NCBI GenBank assembly: GCA_965203215.1
Contig: CBDBBY010000001.1
Location: 2,604,001 to 2,668,000 of the forward strand
DNA: 64,000 nucleotides
Direction of reading: 5' to 3'
Source: CBDBBY01 sp965203215
GTDB lineage: Bacteria; Pseudomonadota; Alphaproteobacteria; Rhodobacterales; Rhodobacteraceae
Shown: piece after piece, positions 44,352 to 53,714 of the stretch
Position numbering within the stretch: position 1 is the first letter of the stretch
Layout: each line of letters begins with the position of its first letter
The notes under the pieces: generated by a model
Seen by the model: only the letters and a program-made list of their open reading frames with translations
Databases searched by the model: none
Told to the model about the DNA's origin: nothing
Program-made: the position numbers and the translations under genes

Positions 44352-44903
44352 TCAAGGGCGGATGTGAACCGGCGTTCCGATTTCAACCATTGCGTAAATC
44401 GTCGACATTTCCGGGTTGGAAACCGCAATGCAGCCAGCCGTCCAATCGCCTGTCTTGGCTTGGCGCGAGTCCGTCGGTTGCCCGTGAATGAAGATGTCGC
44501 CGCCCGGATCAACCCCTCTCTCGTCAGCCAGCCGTCTATCCTCGCCGTTCGGATAGGAGATCCCCAGCGACAGGTAGAATTGGCTCGCAGGGTTCTTTCT
44601 GTCGATGAAATAAGTCCCCTCCGGCGTTCGTCCGTCGCCTCGCGTGGTTTTGTGGCCTTCGGGCTGAAATCCCAAATCGATCTTGTAGCGCCGCAACCGG
44701 CGGTCGCCATTGTACAAATCCATGTTCCGCGCCGACTTGTCGATCACGATGCTCGTGACTTCCTGCTTTTCTCGGCTGTACATGAAGTTATCGGTGCCAG
44801 CTGAACCGAATTGACAAGCCGAAAGCAGCATTGCCGCGGCGGATGCCGAAATGGCTGTTGCAACCCGAGCCGCGCTGCGTCGGATAGCGGGGAAACTGTT
44901 CAT
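44352..44903 (-). CDS. L,D-transpeptidase (YkuD), lipoprotein
   Basis: 183 residues from ATG 44903. Lipobox LSAC (…AAAMLLSACQFG), then YkuD domain with TPEGTYFIDRKNP and the catalytic block IFIHGQ ... GDWTAGCIAVSN. Similar to YafK/ErfK-type enzymes. A longer start at 44957 adds a non-signal segment and is rejected. With 43002-43568 it makes two transpeptidases around a CAP lipoprotein. Confidence 0.9.
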   Translation of the reverse strand: MNSFPAIRRSAARVATAISASAAAMLLSACQFGSAGTDNFMYSREKQEVTSIVIDKSARNMDLYNGDRRLRRYKIDLGFQPEGHKTTRGDGRTPEGTYFIDRKNPASQFYLSLGISYPNGEDRRLADERGVDPGGDIFIHGQPTDSRQAKTGDWTAGCIAVSNPEMSTIYAMVEIGTPVHIRP

Positions 44904-45391
44904 GCTCAAGACCACCTGCCTGCGCCATCCCGGACGTCGGACGCGATTTGGATTCACGACCCGCCTTGGCGTCTTCCCGCGCGGGCTTGTCCTGCTCGGT
45001 CGCTCCGCGCCCCATGAGATTTAAAGGTCTTCCGTCGGACCGGAATATTGGACAAAGCCCCGAATACCGCAAAGCGGCCGATCTGTCCATCTTCGTACTC
45101 CCGTCAACCGACAACAGCGTTGCGAGAAACCAACGGTCGAACTTCAGGCCGCCGCTGGAACTTGATCATTGAGACGCAATGAGTTCTTCCGATACAGGTG
45201 CCGCGAGGGGATTTTTCGACATCCGTCAATGCGCCGATTCTCCGCGAAACGCGTTCCGTTTGCGCCCGTACGGCGGTGCGGACACCGTGCGATTTCTTCG
45301 CCGCGCCCCATTCAGGAGCAAACGTCTGCCGACATCGGAAATTGGCGTCGTGCGCAAACTTGCGGCAAAGCGGCGAATCGAAAAGGCTGGT
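44904..45391. other. Intergenic region between L,D-transpeptidase and rlmN
   Basis: About 490 bases; upstream of the transpeptidase and downstream of rlmN. Short frames here are not convincing, and no hairpin was noticed. Confidence 0.35.
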
Positions 45392-46663
45392 TTACGCGCC
45401 AAGAGCGGCAGCGCCCGGCCGGCGCGGTCGCACCGCAGGTTTTCTTCTCGGCTTGGCTGAAGCCGACTTCAGCTGTCCGCACGCAGCCATTATGTCGGTC
45501 CCTCTCGGCGTCCGCACCGGAGCGGCATATCCCGCGTTGTAGACGATCGAAGCGAAGCTCTTGATCCGGTCCGGGTCCGACCGTCGATACGACGCGCACG
45601 GCCATTCGTTGAACGGTATCAGATTCACTTTGGCGGGGATGCCGCTGATCAGTTTCGCAAGTCTTTTTGCGTCTTGGTCGGAGTCGTTCACATCTTTCAG
45701 CATCACGTATTCGAATGTTATGCGGTCAGAGTTCGACAGCCCCGGATAGCTCCTCAGCTCGCCGAGCAGCGCTTCGATGTTCCACTTCCTGTTGATCGGG
45801 ACAAGCTTGTCTCGCACGTCATCCGTCGTGGCGTGGAGCGATACCGCGAGCCTGCAGCCGATCTCTTCGCCGGTTCGGCGGATTCCGGGAACGACGCCCG
45901 CTGTCGAAAGGGTAATCCTGCGGCGGGACAGGCTTATGCCCGAACCGTCCATCGCGATCCGCATCGCGTCCCGAACATTCTCGAAATTGTAAAGAGGCTC
46001 GCCCATTCCCATGAGCACGATGTTGGAGAGCAAACGGGCCTCGTCCTTCGGATGCCGGCCCGGGCGCGGCCACTCGCCCAGATCATCGCGGACGGCCAAA
46101 ATCTGTCCGACGATTTCGGCCGAGGTCAAGTTCCTGACGAGAGCTTGAGTCCCAGTATGGCAGAACGAGCAATTCAGCGTGCACCCCACCTGCGAAGAAA
46201 CGCAAAGGGTGCCCCTGTCTTCATCGGGAATATAAACGGTTTCGAATTCCTGGCCGCCTTCCACGCGGAACAGGTACTTTCGCGTTCCGTCCGAACTCAC
46301 CAGTTTTCGCGCCAGTTCCGGAACCTCCAATTTGAACGTGCTCGCGAGAAGGCTCCTGTAGTCCTTCGCAAGATCCGTCATGGCGTTGAAATCGCGGACG
46401 CCCTTTTGGTACATCCATTGCCAAACCTGAGCCACCCGCATGCCTGCTTGGCGCTCGGGCGTTCCTGCCGAGGCCAATGCCTCCCGCAGCTCGTCCTTCC
46501 CGAGGCCGATCAGATTGGCGCGACTTGCGCCTTCGCGCCGAACTTGGCGGCGACCCGCTTCAGCATCTCCTGATTCGAGATGTCCCGGCGCAACACCTGC
46601 TCGTCCGCAGTCTTGAGATTGCGGACGATCCGATGCTCGCTCCGACGAAGCGAAATTCAGCAC
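45392..46663 (-). CDS. rlmN: 23S rRNA/tRNA adenine-C2 methyltransferase RlmN
   Basis: 423 residues from GTG 46663. Radical SAM motif GCTLNCSFCHTGTQ, methyl-acceptor Cys in AACGQL near the C-terminus, and the conserved MGMGEPLYNFENV, LSTAGVVPGI and IPFNEWP. It methylates A2503 of 23S rRNA and A37 of some tRNAs. Conservation starts at about NLIGLGKDELREAL; the ~45 residues before it are atypical and no ATG/GTG/TTG lies closer, so the true start is uncertain. Downstream of ialB, same strand. Confidence 0.92.
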   Translation of the reverse strand: MLNFASSERASDRPQSQDCGRAGVAPGHLESGDAEAGRRQVRREGASRANLIGLGKDELREALASAGTPERQAGMRVAQVWQWMYQKGVRDFNAMTDLAKDYRSLLASTFKLEVPELARKLVSSDGTRKYLFRVEGGQEFETVYIPDEDRGTLCVSSQVGCTLNCSFCHTGTQALVRNLTSAEIVGQILAVRDDLGEWPRPGRHPKDEARLLSNIVLMGMGEPLYNFENVRDAMRIAMDGSGISLSRRRITLSTAGVVPGIRRTGEEIGCRLAVSLHATTDDVRDKLVPINRKWNIEALLGELRSYPGLSNSDRITFEYVMLKDVNDSDQDAKRLAKLISGIPAKVNLIPFNEWPCASYRRSDPDRIKSFASIVYNAGYAAPVRTPRGTDIMAACGQLKSASAKPRRKPAVRPRRPGAAALGA

Positions 46664-46700
46664 GGCAATGCGGCAAGCAGCCGACCCGGAGCCCGCATTC

Positions 46701-47279
46701 CTATCTCGCGCAAAGTTCCACGGCATTCTCAAGCGCCGCCGTGAATCCCTTGAGAGAAAAAGTATCGCGGGTGTTCGTCCCCCGGCCCGAAATGCCCGAC
46801 AAGACGATCCTGCTGCCTTTCTTCATGGCGTCCACGAGCCTATCATCGTCAGCGGGCAGCGGCCAAGCCCACTCCAAGTGGGCGTCCTCCTGGCCGATTT
46901 GGAATGTGAATTCCGTGGCATTGTCGATTTCCGCCAGAACGTCCGAATCATTTGCAAACGGATAGCCGCTATTGAATGACACAAGAGCCGAGTCCGCGGA
47001 ACTCAGCGAGGTTGCGGTAACGAAAAGCTTGATCGTTCCCCTGCGCACCTGAACAGTTCTTCCGCCCCGCGTGTTTACCGTATTGACTGGCGATGAGCTT
47101 GCGCCGCACTCCTTTTTCGGACAATCGCTGGCCGATTGATAAATTTGCCAATCACCAAATTCGCCTCCGCCCACTAACGAGCAATCCCTCTCTCGATCTT
47201 CCTGCGCCGCAACTTGCCCGGCGCAAAGAGCGACGAGCATCGCCAAACCGACTTGCCAGATTTTTCCTATCTTCATCAT
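46701..47279 (-). CDS. Invasion-associated locus B (IalB) family protein
   Basis: 192 residues: signal peptide MLVALCAGQVAAQ, then GEFGDWQIY and the paired Cys, VDAMKKGSRIVLSGISGRGT and TFSLKGFTAALENAVELCAR, the IalB fold. Periplasmic; function unknown outside Bartonella. Start at ATG ATG 47279/47276. Adjacent to rlmN, 37 bp apart, a pairing common in Rhodobacterales. Confidence 0.85.
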   Translation of the reverse strand: MMKIGKIWQVGLAMLVALCAGQVAAQEDRERDCSLVGGGEFGDWQIYQSASDCPKKECGASSSPVNTVNTRGGRTVQVRRGTIKLFVTATSLSSADSALVSFNSGYPFANDSDVLAEIDNATEFTFQIGQEDAHLEWAWPLPADDDRLVDAMKKGSRIVLSGISGRGTNTRDTFSLKGFTAALENAVELCAR

Positions 47280-47474
47280 TTCCCTGCCTTCGCCTCGATT
47301 GCGGCCTGCTTGGGAGGCCGTCATGCCCTGATGATCCCGCAACACTTGCGGGATTTGCAACAATTCAGTCTGAGCGTATATCAACTTTTTTTTGAATTGC
47401 ACGTATAGATGGCAGACGGCATTCGGCGTGCTTTGACGCGCAATTCACCGAAATGCTATATGTGACGCGCTTTT

Positions 47475-47507
47475 CCGCCTCGCCGTCCGCAGGCGGCCTT
47501 GGCGGAC
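47475..47507 (+). promoter_or_regulatory. Candidate leuC leader with alternative hairpins
   Basis: Two overlapping stems: CCGCCT (47475-47480) with AGGCGG (47491-47496), and GTCCGC (47485-47490) with GCGGAC (47502-47507). They interleave, so only one can form in a simple fold, as in attenuators. It lies 50 bases before leuC. No leucine-rich leader peptide was found. Confidence 0.3.
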
Positions 47508-47557
47508 AAGCATGAGCATCGCATCGGCATACGCCGATCATTTGTCAGGAACTGGTT

Positions 47558-48964
47558 ATGGCTGAACCGAAAACCTTATACGACAAGATCTGGGATTCAC
47601 ATGTCGTGCATCAAGCCGACGACGGCACTTGCCTGCTGTACATCGACCGGCATCTTGTTCATGAAGTCACGAGTCCGCAGGCATTTGAAGGATTGCGATC
47701 ATCCGGGCGCAGCGTCCGAAGGCCGGAGCAGACGGTCGCGGTCCCGGATCACAACGTCCCGACCGACGTGGGGCGAAGCGGCGGCATCAGCAACGAAGAA
47801 AGCCGCATTCAGGTGGAAACGCTCGAGGACAACGCCGAGCACTTCGGAATCGCATACTACGGCGTCAACGACATACGCCAAGGCATCGTGCACATAATCG
47901 GTCCGGAGCAAGGCTGGACGCAGCCCGGAATGACAATCGTCTGCGGAGACAGCCACACGGCGACGCACGGCGCATTCGGGGCGCTCGCGCACGGCATCGG
48001 CACAAGCGAAGTTGAGCACGTGCTTGCAACCCAGACCCTCATTCAAAAAAAATCGAAAAATATGAAGGTCGAAATCAAAGGCGCGCTCGGGCACGGCGTC
48101 ACGGCCAAAGACATCACTCTTTCGATCATCGGCAAAACCGGCACTGCCGGCGGGACCGGCCACGTGATCGAATATTGCGGAGACGCGATTTCGGCCCTTT
48201 CCATGGAAGGCCGGATGACGGTGTGCAACATGGCGATAGAAGGGGGCGCACGGGCGGGGCTCATCGCGCCGGACCGGAAGACCTTCGACTACGTCAAGGG
48301 CAGGCCTCATGCGCCCAAAGGCGCGGCCTACGAAACTGCTCTCGCATGGTGGAAAACGCTCGGGTCCGACGACGGCGCGCATTTCGACAAGGAAGTCGTT
48401 CTCGACGCCGCATCCATTGCGCCCGTCGTCACTTGGGGCACCAGTCCGGAGGATGTGCTTCCGATCACAGGCTCGGTGCCGCATCCGGACGAATTCAGCG
48501 GGGCGAAATCGACCGCGGCGCGGCGAAGCCTGGAATACATGGGCCTTGATCCCGGCACGAAGCTCGAGGACATAAACATCGACACGGTGTTCATCGGCTC
48601 GTGCACGAACGGACGAATCGAAGACTTGAGGGAAGTTGCGGCGGTCATGAAGGGGCGGTCCGTAAAGGACGGGATCCGCGCGATGATTGTCCCGGGATCC
48701 GGGTTGGTGCGATCGCAGGCCGAAGAGGAAGGCATTGCGCAAGAACTTATCGAAGCCGGATTCGAGTGGCGAATGGCGGGCTGCTCCATGTGTCTGGGCA
48801 TGAATCCCGACCAGCTCCAGCCCGGAGAAAGATGCGCCTCCACATCGAATCGAAACTTCGAAGGACGCCAGGGGCGCGGAGGACGGACGCATCTTCTCAG
48901 CCCGGCGATGGCCGCAGCGGCGGCGGTCACGGGGCGGCTGACGGATGTCAGGCAGATGGCATAG
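47558..48964 (+). CDS. leuC: 3-isopropylmalate dehydratase large subunit
   Basis: 468 residues. Aconitase family cluster ligands in FIGSCTNGRIEDLR and MAGCSMCLGMNPDQL; N-terminal LYDKIWDSHVV and DHNVPT are typical. With LeuD it isomerises 2- to 3-isopropylmalate in leucine synthesis. AGGAACTGGTT precedes the ATG. Followed by leuD 10 bp later. Confidence 0.97.
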   Translation: MAEPKTLYDKIWDSHVVHQADDGTCLLYIDRHLVHEVTSPQAFEGLRSSGRSVRRPEQTVAVPDHNVPTDVGRSGGISNEESRIQVETLEDNAEHFGIAYYGVNDIRQGIVHIIGPEQGWTQPGMTIVCGDSHTATHGAFGALAHGIGTSEVEHVLATQTLIQKKSKNMKVEIKGALGHGVTAKDITLSIIGKTGTAGGTGHVIEYCGDAISALSMEGRMTVCNMAIEGGARAGLIAPDRKTFDYVKGRPHAPKGAAYETALAWWKTLGSDDGAHFDKEVVLDAASIAPVVTWGTSPEDVLPITGSVPHPDEFSGAKSTAARRSLEYMGLDPGTKLEDINIDTVFIGSCTNGRIEDLREVAAVMKGRSVKDGIRAMIVPGSGLVRSQAEEEGIAQELIEAGFEWRMAGCSMCLGMNPDQLQPGERCASTSNRNFEGRQGRGGRTHLLSPAMAAAAAVTGRLTDVRQMA

Positions 48965-48974
48965 GAGCAACACC

Positions 48975-49580
48975 ATGGAAAAGTTCGAGAAACTCACCGG
49001 GATCGCGGCGCCGATGCCTTTGGTGAACATCGATACCGACATGATCATCCCCAAGCAGTTCCTGAAAACAATCAAGCGCACGGGCTTGGGGGTCAGCCTC
49101 TTTTTCGAGATGCGCTACGATCTTGAGGGAAACGAAAAACCCGATTTCGTCCTGAACAAGCCCGCGTGGCGGGAGGCGCAGATCATCGTGGCGGGAGACA
49201 ATTTCGGATGCGGCTCTTCCCGAGAGCACGCTCCGTGGGCGCTCAAGGACTTCGGGATCAAATGCGTGATTTCGACCAGCTTCGCCGACATCTTCTACAA
49301 CAATTGCTTCAAGAACGGCATCCTGCCGGTCGCGCTTCCGCAGGCCGATGTGGACAAGCTCATGTCGCACGCGCAAAGCGGGGCCAACGCGAGAATCATG
49401 GTCGATCTGGAGAAGCAGCAGGTGAATGCGCCCGACGGCGAAGTTTTCGATTTCGAGATCGACCCGTTCAAGAAGAAATGCCTTCTTGAAGGACTGGACG
49501 ATATCGATCTGACGCTCCAGAAAGTCGCTCACATCGACGAATTCGAAAGCAGCCGAAAGCATTCGACGCCGTGGCTATGA
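48975..49580 (+). CDS. leuD: 3-isopropylmalate dehydratase small subunit
   Basis: 201 residues with NIDTDMIIPKQFLKTI and GDNFGCGSSREHAPWAL, the swivel-domain motifs. ATG 48975 has TAGGAGC upstream; a longer frame overlapping leuC is rejected. Completes the heterodimer with LeuC. Confidence 0.97.
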   Translation: MEKFEKLTGIAAPMPLVNIDTDMIIPKQFLKTIKRTGLGVSLFFEMRYDLEGNEKPDFVLNKPAWREAQIIVAGDNFGCGSSREHAPWALKDFGIKCVISTSFADIFYNNCFKNGILPVALPQADVDKLMSHAQSGANARIMVDLEKQQVNAPDGEVFDFEIDPFKKKCLLEGLDDIDLTLQKVAHIDEFESSRKHSTPWL

Positions 49581-49822
49581 GCGATCGCCGTACTGGCATA
49601 GCCAGTTCCGACAGAATCAGTGCATTGTGCCGCGACAGCCGGCGGCGCGCGGATTCGGCAAGGAACGGCACGAAGAGCGGCAGAAGTTCAGCCGGAATTG
49701 CACCTGCGGCGATTCATATTGCTCATATTGCCGCGCACGTCGAATTTCCGGCTTGACCAAACCGCAATCGCCCGCCGGAGCCGTAAATGGAGACCCGGAG
49801 CAGGTTCAGCTTTGGCCGTCCG

Positions 49823-51514
49823 TCACCCCATCCAGCGCCTGACCGGAGCCGCCGCTTCTTCAAGCGGCTGGCAGATCACGTCCACGAGGGTCGGTTCGCC
49901 GCACTCGATCGCTTTCTGAAGCGCGCCGTCAAGGTCTTCCGGGTCCTCCACCCGCCACGACTTGAGTCCGTAGCTGGCGGCAATGGCGGCATGATCCGTC
50001 CTGTCGAAATCCACATTGTGGTAGCGCTTGCCGCAATCCGCGTACTGGCTTGCGCGGATCCATCCGAAGCTGCTGTTCGAAAACACGACGAACGTGATGG
50101 GCGCCCGAATCCTCGAGACCGTTTCCAGTTCGCCGCAAGCGAACCCGAATGAACCGTCGCCCATGACTGCGACGACCTTCCTGTCCGGCCTGCCGAACCA
50201 TACGCCCATCGAAGCTCCTATGGAGTAGCCCAATGCGCCGTGGGCGCGATTGGTCACGAAGTGCCGGCCAGGCCGTTTGCATCGGTAGTAAGCCGACATG
50301 TACGGACAAGAGGTTCCCGGATCCGACACGATCACCGCATCGTCGGGAAGCGACTTTTGAAGCGCGCGGACAATTCGCTCCGGACGAATCGGCATCTCCG
50401 AGGAGCGGGCCAGCGCATTGAATCGGTCGAATTTTTTCTTCTTCGCTTTGCTGATCGACGACGCTCCTCCGAATTCCGTCCGCAGACCGGGATTCCGATC
50501 CAAAACTGCATTCATCTCTCTTAGTGCGAGTTGAAGATCAGCGACGATTCCCACTTCCGTCCGGTAGTTGGCTCCGATCGCCAAAGGATCCGAATCAATG
50601 TGCACGACCCTCGCATCCGGCCCGGGAGCTTCCCATCTTGATGTAGTCGTCGACCCGGCGCGGCACCCCAGAAACACGATCAAATCGGCGGCGGCCATCA
50701 ACTCCCACGTCTCGTCGGTGCCGCCGTTCGAACCAACGACGCCCAAACAGTTCGGGTGCTCGTCGGAAAGACTTCCCTGGCCCGATATTGATGTGGCGAC
50801 AGGGATATCGAGCGACGCCGCAAATTGCGCGAGCTCATGGGTTGCGCCTGCGATCACTACGCCTCCGCCGCAAACCAGAAGCGGACTTTTCGCCGAGCAG
50901 ATCGCTTCAACCGCGGCCTCGGCCGCTCCCGGTTCGGGCGCCGCCCGCCAAGCCGGGTAACTGCAATGATTTTCATCCGCCCAAATGTCGTGCGGATCGA
51001 CATCGTCGTATTGAATGTCGTACGGAACGCCGAGATGCGCGGCGCCCGGCCGGCCCGTAGTCATGGCGCGAAAGGCCCATCGCACCATCCTCGGAATATG
51101 GTCTGCGCGCTTGACGACGGTATTCCATTTCGTGAGCGGCCTCATCAACGCGTCCTGATCGACTTCGGTCAAAGGGAATTTGCCGTAAGAAGCGACAGAG
51201 ATGTCCGTAGTTATTCCCAAAACCGCCGAAGACGACTCGCTGGCCTCGATCAAGCCCGGAAGCAGATATGTCGCGCCTCCCCCTGAAGGGCCTTCGCAGA
51301 CGCCCACTCGGCCCGTCGTGCGGGAATACCCGTCGGCCATGTAGGCCGCGGTGCGCTCGTCGCGAACGAGGATGTGCTCGATCTTGTGCTCGAGCCGATA
51401 GATCGCATCGTAGAATGGAAGAGTCGTGTCTCCGCACAAGCCGAAAATGTGTCGGATTCCGTGCGCTTCCAACATCCGGACGAGCGCTTCCGCTCCGGAT
51501 AACGTGTTCTTCAA
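49823..51514 (-). CDS. Thiamine diphosphate-dependent enzyme, acetolactate synthase/benzoylformate decarboxylase-like
   Basis: 563 residues with three ThDP-enzyme domains: N-terminal catalytic Glu in RDERTAAYMADGYSR (E53), central nucleotide-fold VVHIDSDPLAIG, C-terminal ThDP motif GDGSFGFACGELETVSR with NSSFGW. Family members decarboxylate 2-keto acids or make acetolactate. Lacks an adjacent regulatory subunit, so it is not a standard IlvBN. It lies downstream of a family-3 binding protein (127 bp), suggesting a catabolic role. Reaction unknown. Confidence 0.85.
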   Translation of the reverse strand: MKNTLSGAEALVRMLEAHGIRHIFGLCGDTTLPFYDAIYRLEHKIEHILVRDERTAAYMADGYSRTTGRVGVCEGPSGGGATYLLPGLIEASESSSAVLGITTDISVASYGKFPLTEVDQDALMRPLTKWNTVVKRADHIPRMVRWAFRAMTTGRPGAAHLGVPYDIQYDDVDPHDIWADENHCSYPAWRAAPEPGAAEAAVEAICSAKSPLLVCGGGVVIAGATHELAQFAASLDIPVATSISGQGSLSDEHPNCLGVVGSNGGTDETWELMAAADLIVFLGCRAGSTTTSRWEAPGPDARVVHIDSDPLAIGANYRTEVGIVADLQLALREMNAVLDRNPGLRTEFGGASSISKAKKKKFDRFNALARSSEMPIRPERIVRALQKSLPDDAVIVSDPGTSCPYMSAYYRCKRPGRHFVTNRAHGALGYSIGASMGVWFGRPDRKVVAVMGDGSFGFACGELETVSRIRAPITFVVFSNSSFGWIRASQYADCGKRYHNVDFDRTDHAAIAASYGLKSWRVEDPEDLDGALQKAIECGEPTLVDVICQPLEEAAAPVRRWMG

Positions 51515-51641
51515 AGCGGGAAAGCCCTTCTGCAGTCGTCCGCCGAGCGCGAGTGTTCGGCCGGCGTCAATTTCAATCGCGAATCAGACGGTCGCGGACA
51601 TCAGCCCGCGACCGTCGCAATCGAATTTCCGGAAACGGCCG

Positions 51642-52478
51642 TCACTCAGTGAACGAAACGGAGTCCGGTATCTCGGAAATGTCGCTGTACTTGAGCATCG
51701 CTTCCTTCATCCGGCGCTCGTTGTGGCCGAGCTTGTTGTTCCATTCGGCCCACCAGTTGAGGAAGTTTTTGAATCTCGGATCGAATTCCGAACGAATGCC
51801 GAAATACCCCGGCAACGCCGCTCTCGGCTTCGGAGTATTGAACGTTCCGAGTCCGGGATTCTTCTCCTTCGCGATCATGCTGGAAAGAACCGTCGTGGTG
51901 AAGGCGTCGGCGCGACCGGAGGTGACCGCCAGAATGATCTGCGACAGCTCCTTGAACTGCACCTGCGTCGCCTTCGGAGCCCATTTCTCGAGCAGCAGCT
52001 GATCGGCCGAGCCTGTCATGACCGCAACTTTCACGTCCGGATTATTGTAGTCTTCCCAGTTCCTGCCGCCGAAGTCCGGGTTGTTGACCGTCACCCACTC
52101 GATCCAGTAGATCGGGCCGGCGAAGTCAATCGATGTTGCGCGGACCGGCGTCGCCTGCATGCCTGCCGCAAAATCGACCACGCCAGTTGAAATCGCGAGG
52201 ACGAGTTCGCTCCATCCGCCCACTTCGACCTGAACCAGATCCACCTTCAACTCAGCGGCCACGTCATTCGCCATGTTGACAAGCGCGCCGTCGTAGTCGC
52301 CTGTATCCTTGTCTTTCACGAAATACGGCGCGTAGTTGAATACGGCGAAACGCACTTCGCCCGTGCGCTTGATTCGCTCCCAGGTCGACTCGGCATCCTG
52401 GGCGCTTGCAGTCCCAGTGAACGCGAATGCGGCCGCGATTGCCGTGAAAGCGGCAGCTAGAAACTTTTTCACACTCAT
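51642..52478 (-). CDS. ABC transporter substrate-binding protein, family 3 (amino acid type)
   Basis: 278 residues: signal peptide KKFLAAAFTAIAAAFAFTGTASA, then EVRFAVFNYAPYFVKDKDTG, DFAAGMQATPVRATSIDFAG and the hinge GRADAFTTT. No permease or ATPase gene is next to it; the downstream gene is the ThDP enzyme. So its channel must be elsewhere or it serves as a receptor. Confidence 0.9.
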   Translation of the reverse strand: MSVKKFLAAAFTAIAAAFAFTGTASAQDAESTWERIKRTGEVRFAVFNYAPYFVKDKDTGDYDGALVNMANDVAAELKVDLVQVEVGGWSELVLAISTGVVDFAAGMQATPVRATSIDFAGPIYWIEWVTVNNPDFGGRNWEDYNNPDVKVAVMTGSADQLLLEKWAPKATQVQFKELSQIILAVTSGRADAFTTTVLSSMIAKEKNPGLGTFNTPKPRAALPGYFGIRSEFDPRFKNFLNWWAEWNNKLGHNERRMKEAMLKYSDISEIPDSVSFTE

Positions 52479-52734
52479 AGCTCAATCTCCCTTGCTAAAG
52501 CCTAGATGCAATAGAAACCCGCCTATGCCGCAAATGTAAATAGAAATCGTCCGATCACGGAAATGTTTGATTCGACGGCATTGGCGCCGTTCGCTGTCCG
52601 CCGATGCGGACGATTTCCGAAGCGTCAAACACTCAAAGAGACGCAGGGGGGCCTGCGACTTTGCCGTCAATCCGGAACAAACTCAGATGACGAATTGCTC
52701 AATGCAAGATCTGCGGGAGGGAGCGCATATGCTT

Positions 52735-53706
52735 TCAATCCTTCGGCTCTCGCAATGCCAACCGTCCTTCCGAGCCAATTTCCACGGGAACCGGATCCGA
52801 TATCGCGCCGACGAATCGGCCATCCGATCCGAAGTTCAGAAAGCTCATGTAATGCATCGACGTCCTGTCGCGGATGATCTTTCCGGCATACCGATTGGGC
52901 GGAGCCGAACCGTCCAGAAATTCGCAGGCGGCAATCTCCCAAGGACCGAGGTGGCTGTCCGAAACCAAGTAATGCGTGCCTGTGACCGCCGTCCGCGGAT
53001 AAGAGCTGCGGTAGGCGGTCGACCAGTGCTCCGCCGCAGTGCAAAACAAGCAATACCATCGGTCTTGGATGTTCATGATTTGCGGAACCTCCAGCTGCCC
53101 GAACCCGCCGATGTGCACGGGTTCGTCCAAAGTCCAGTTCAAAAGGTCCGGGGAGCGAGCCAAGCCAATCGCCCCCGCGTCGTTCGCCTCTTCAATTCCT
53201 GCTGCACGGGCCGTGAAATACATGATCCAGCCGTCGCCGTCCGGGTCGCGCATCACCCACGGGTCGCGCATCGCGCGATCATGCCAACGGCCGGGCGAAT
53301 ATTCTTCGTAAACATCAAGGCTCAGATCCAGAACAGGCCATTCGCTGCAGCGGGCCCATTCGCGCAAGTTCTTGCTTGTTGCACGCCCGATGCGCTGCTT
53401 CAAACCGTTCTCGCCCCTGCTCGTCCCGGTGTAGAACAAATGCCAAAGACCTCCGGCATCTTGCACGACGCTTCCCGTCCAAGTCGTGAAGTCGTCCCAA
53501 GCAGATCCAGCAGATGGGCCGAATACCTCGCCTGTGTAATTCCAATTCCGCAAATCGCTTGAAACCGCGTGCCCGATCGATACGTTCCAGTGCCGCAGCT
53601 CCGGGTCGCCGATGGATTTCGGGGCTTGCAGAAAGAACATGTTCCATTCCGTCCCGTCGCGGACAATCCAGAAATCCCATATCCACTTGTCATCCAGAGC
53701 AAGCAT
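52735..53706 (-). CDS. Five-bladed beta-propeller glycoside hydrolase (GH43/GH32-like)
   Basis: 323 residues. Acidic triad candidates: Asp in WIWDFWI near residue 11, Asp in AMRDPWVMRDP near 147, Glu in FGQLEVPQI near 206. Repeated aromatic strand motifs (WHLFYTGTS, WIMYFTARA, WYCLFCTA) fit clan GH-F/J. No signal peptide, so cytoplasmic: it would act on an imported oligosaccharide or glycoside. AGGAAATCGG precedes ATG, 8 bp after lacI, same operon. Exact family and substrate uncertain. Confidence 0.75.
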   Translation of the reverse strand: MLALDDKWIWDFWIVRDGTEWNMFFLQAPKSIGDPELRHWNVSIGHAVSSDLRNWNYTGEVFGPSAGSAWDDFTTWTGSVVQDAGGLWHLFYTGTSRGENGLKQRIGRATSKNLREWARCSEWPVLDLSLDVYEEYSPGRWHDRAMRDPWVMRDPDGDGWIMYFTARAAGIEEANDAGAIGLARSPDLLNWTLDEPVHIGGFGQLEVPQIMNIQDRWYCLFCTAAEHWSTAYRSSYPRTAVTGTHYLVSDSHLGPWEIAACEFLDGSAPPNRYAGKIIRDRTSMHYMSFLNFGSDGRFVGAISDPVPVEIGSEGRLALREPKD

Positions 53707-53714
53707 CCGATTTC

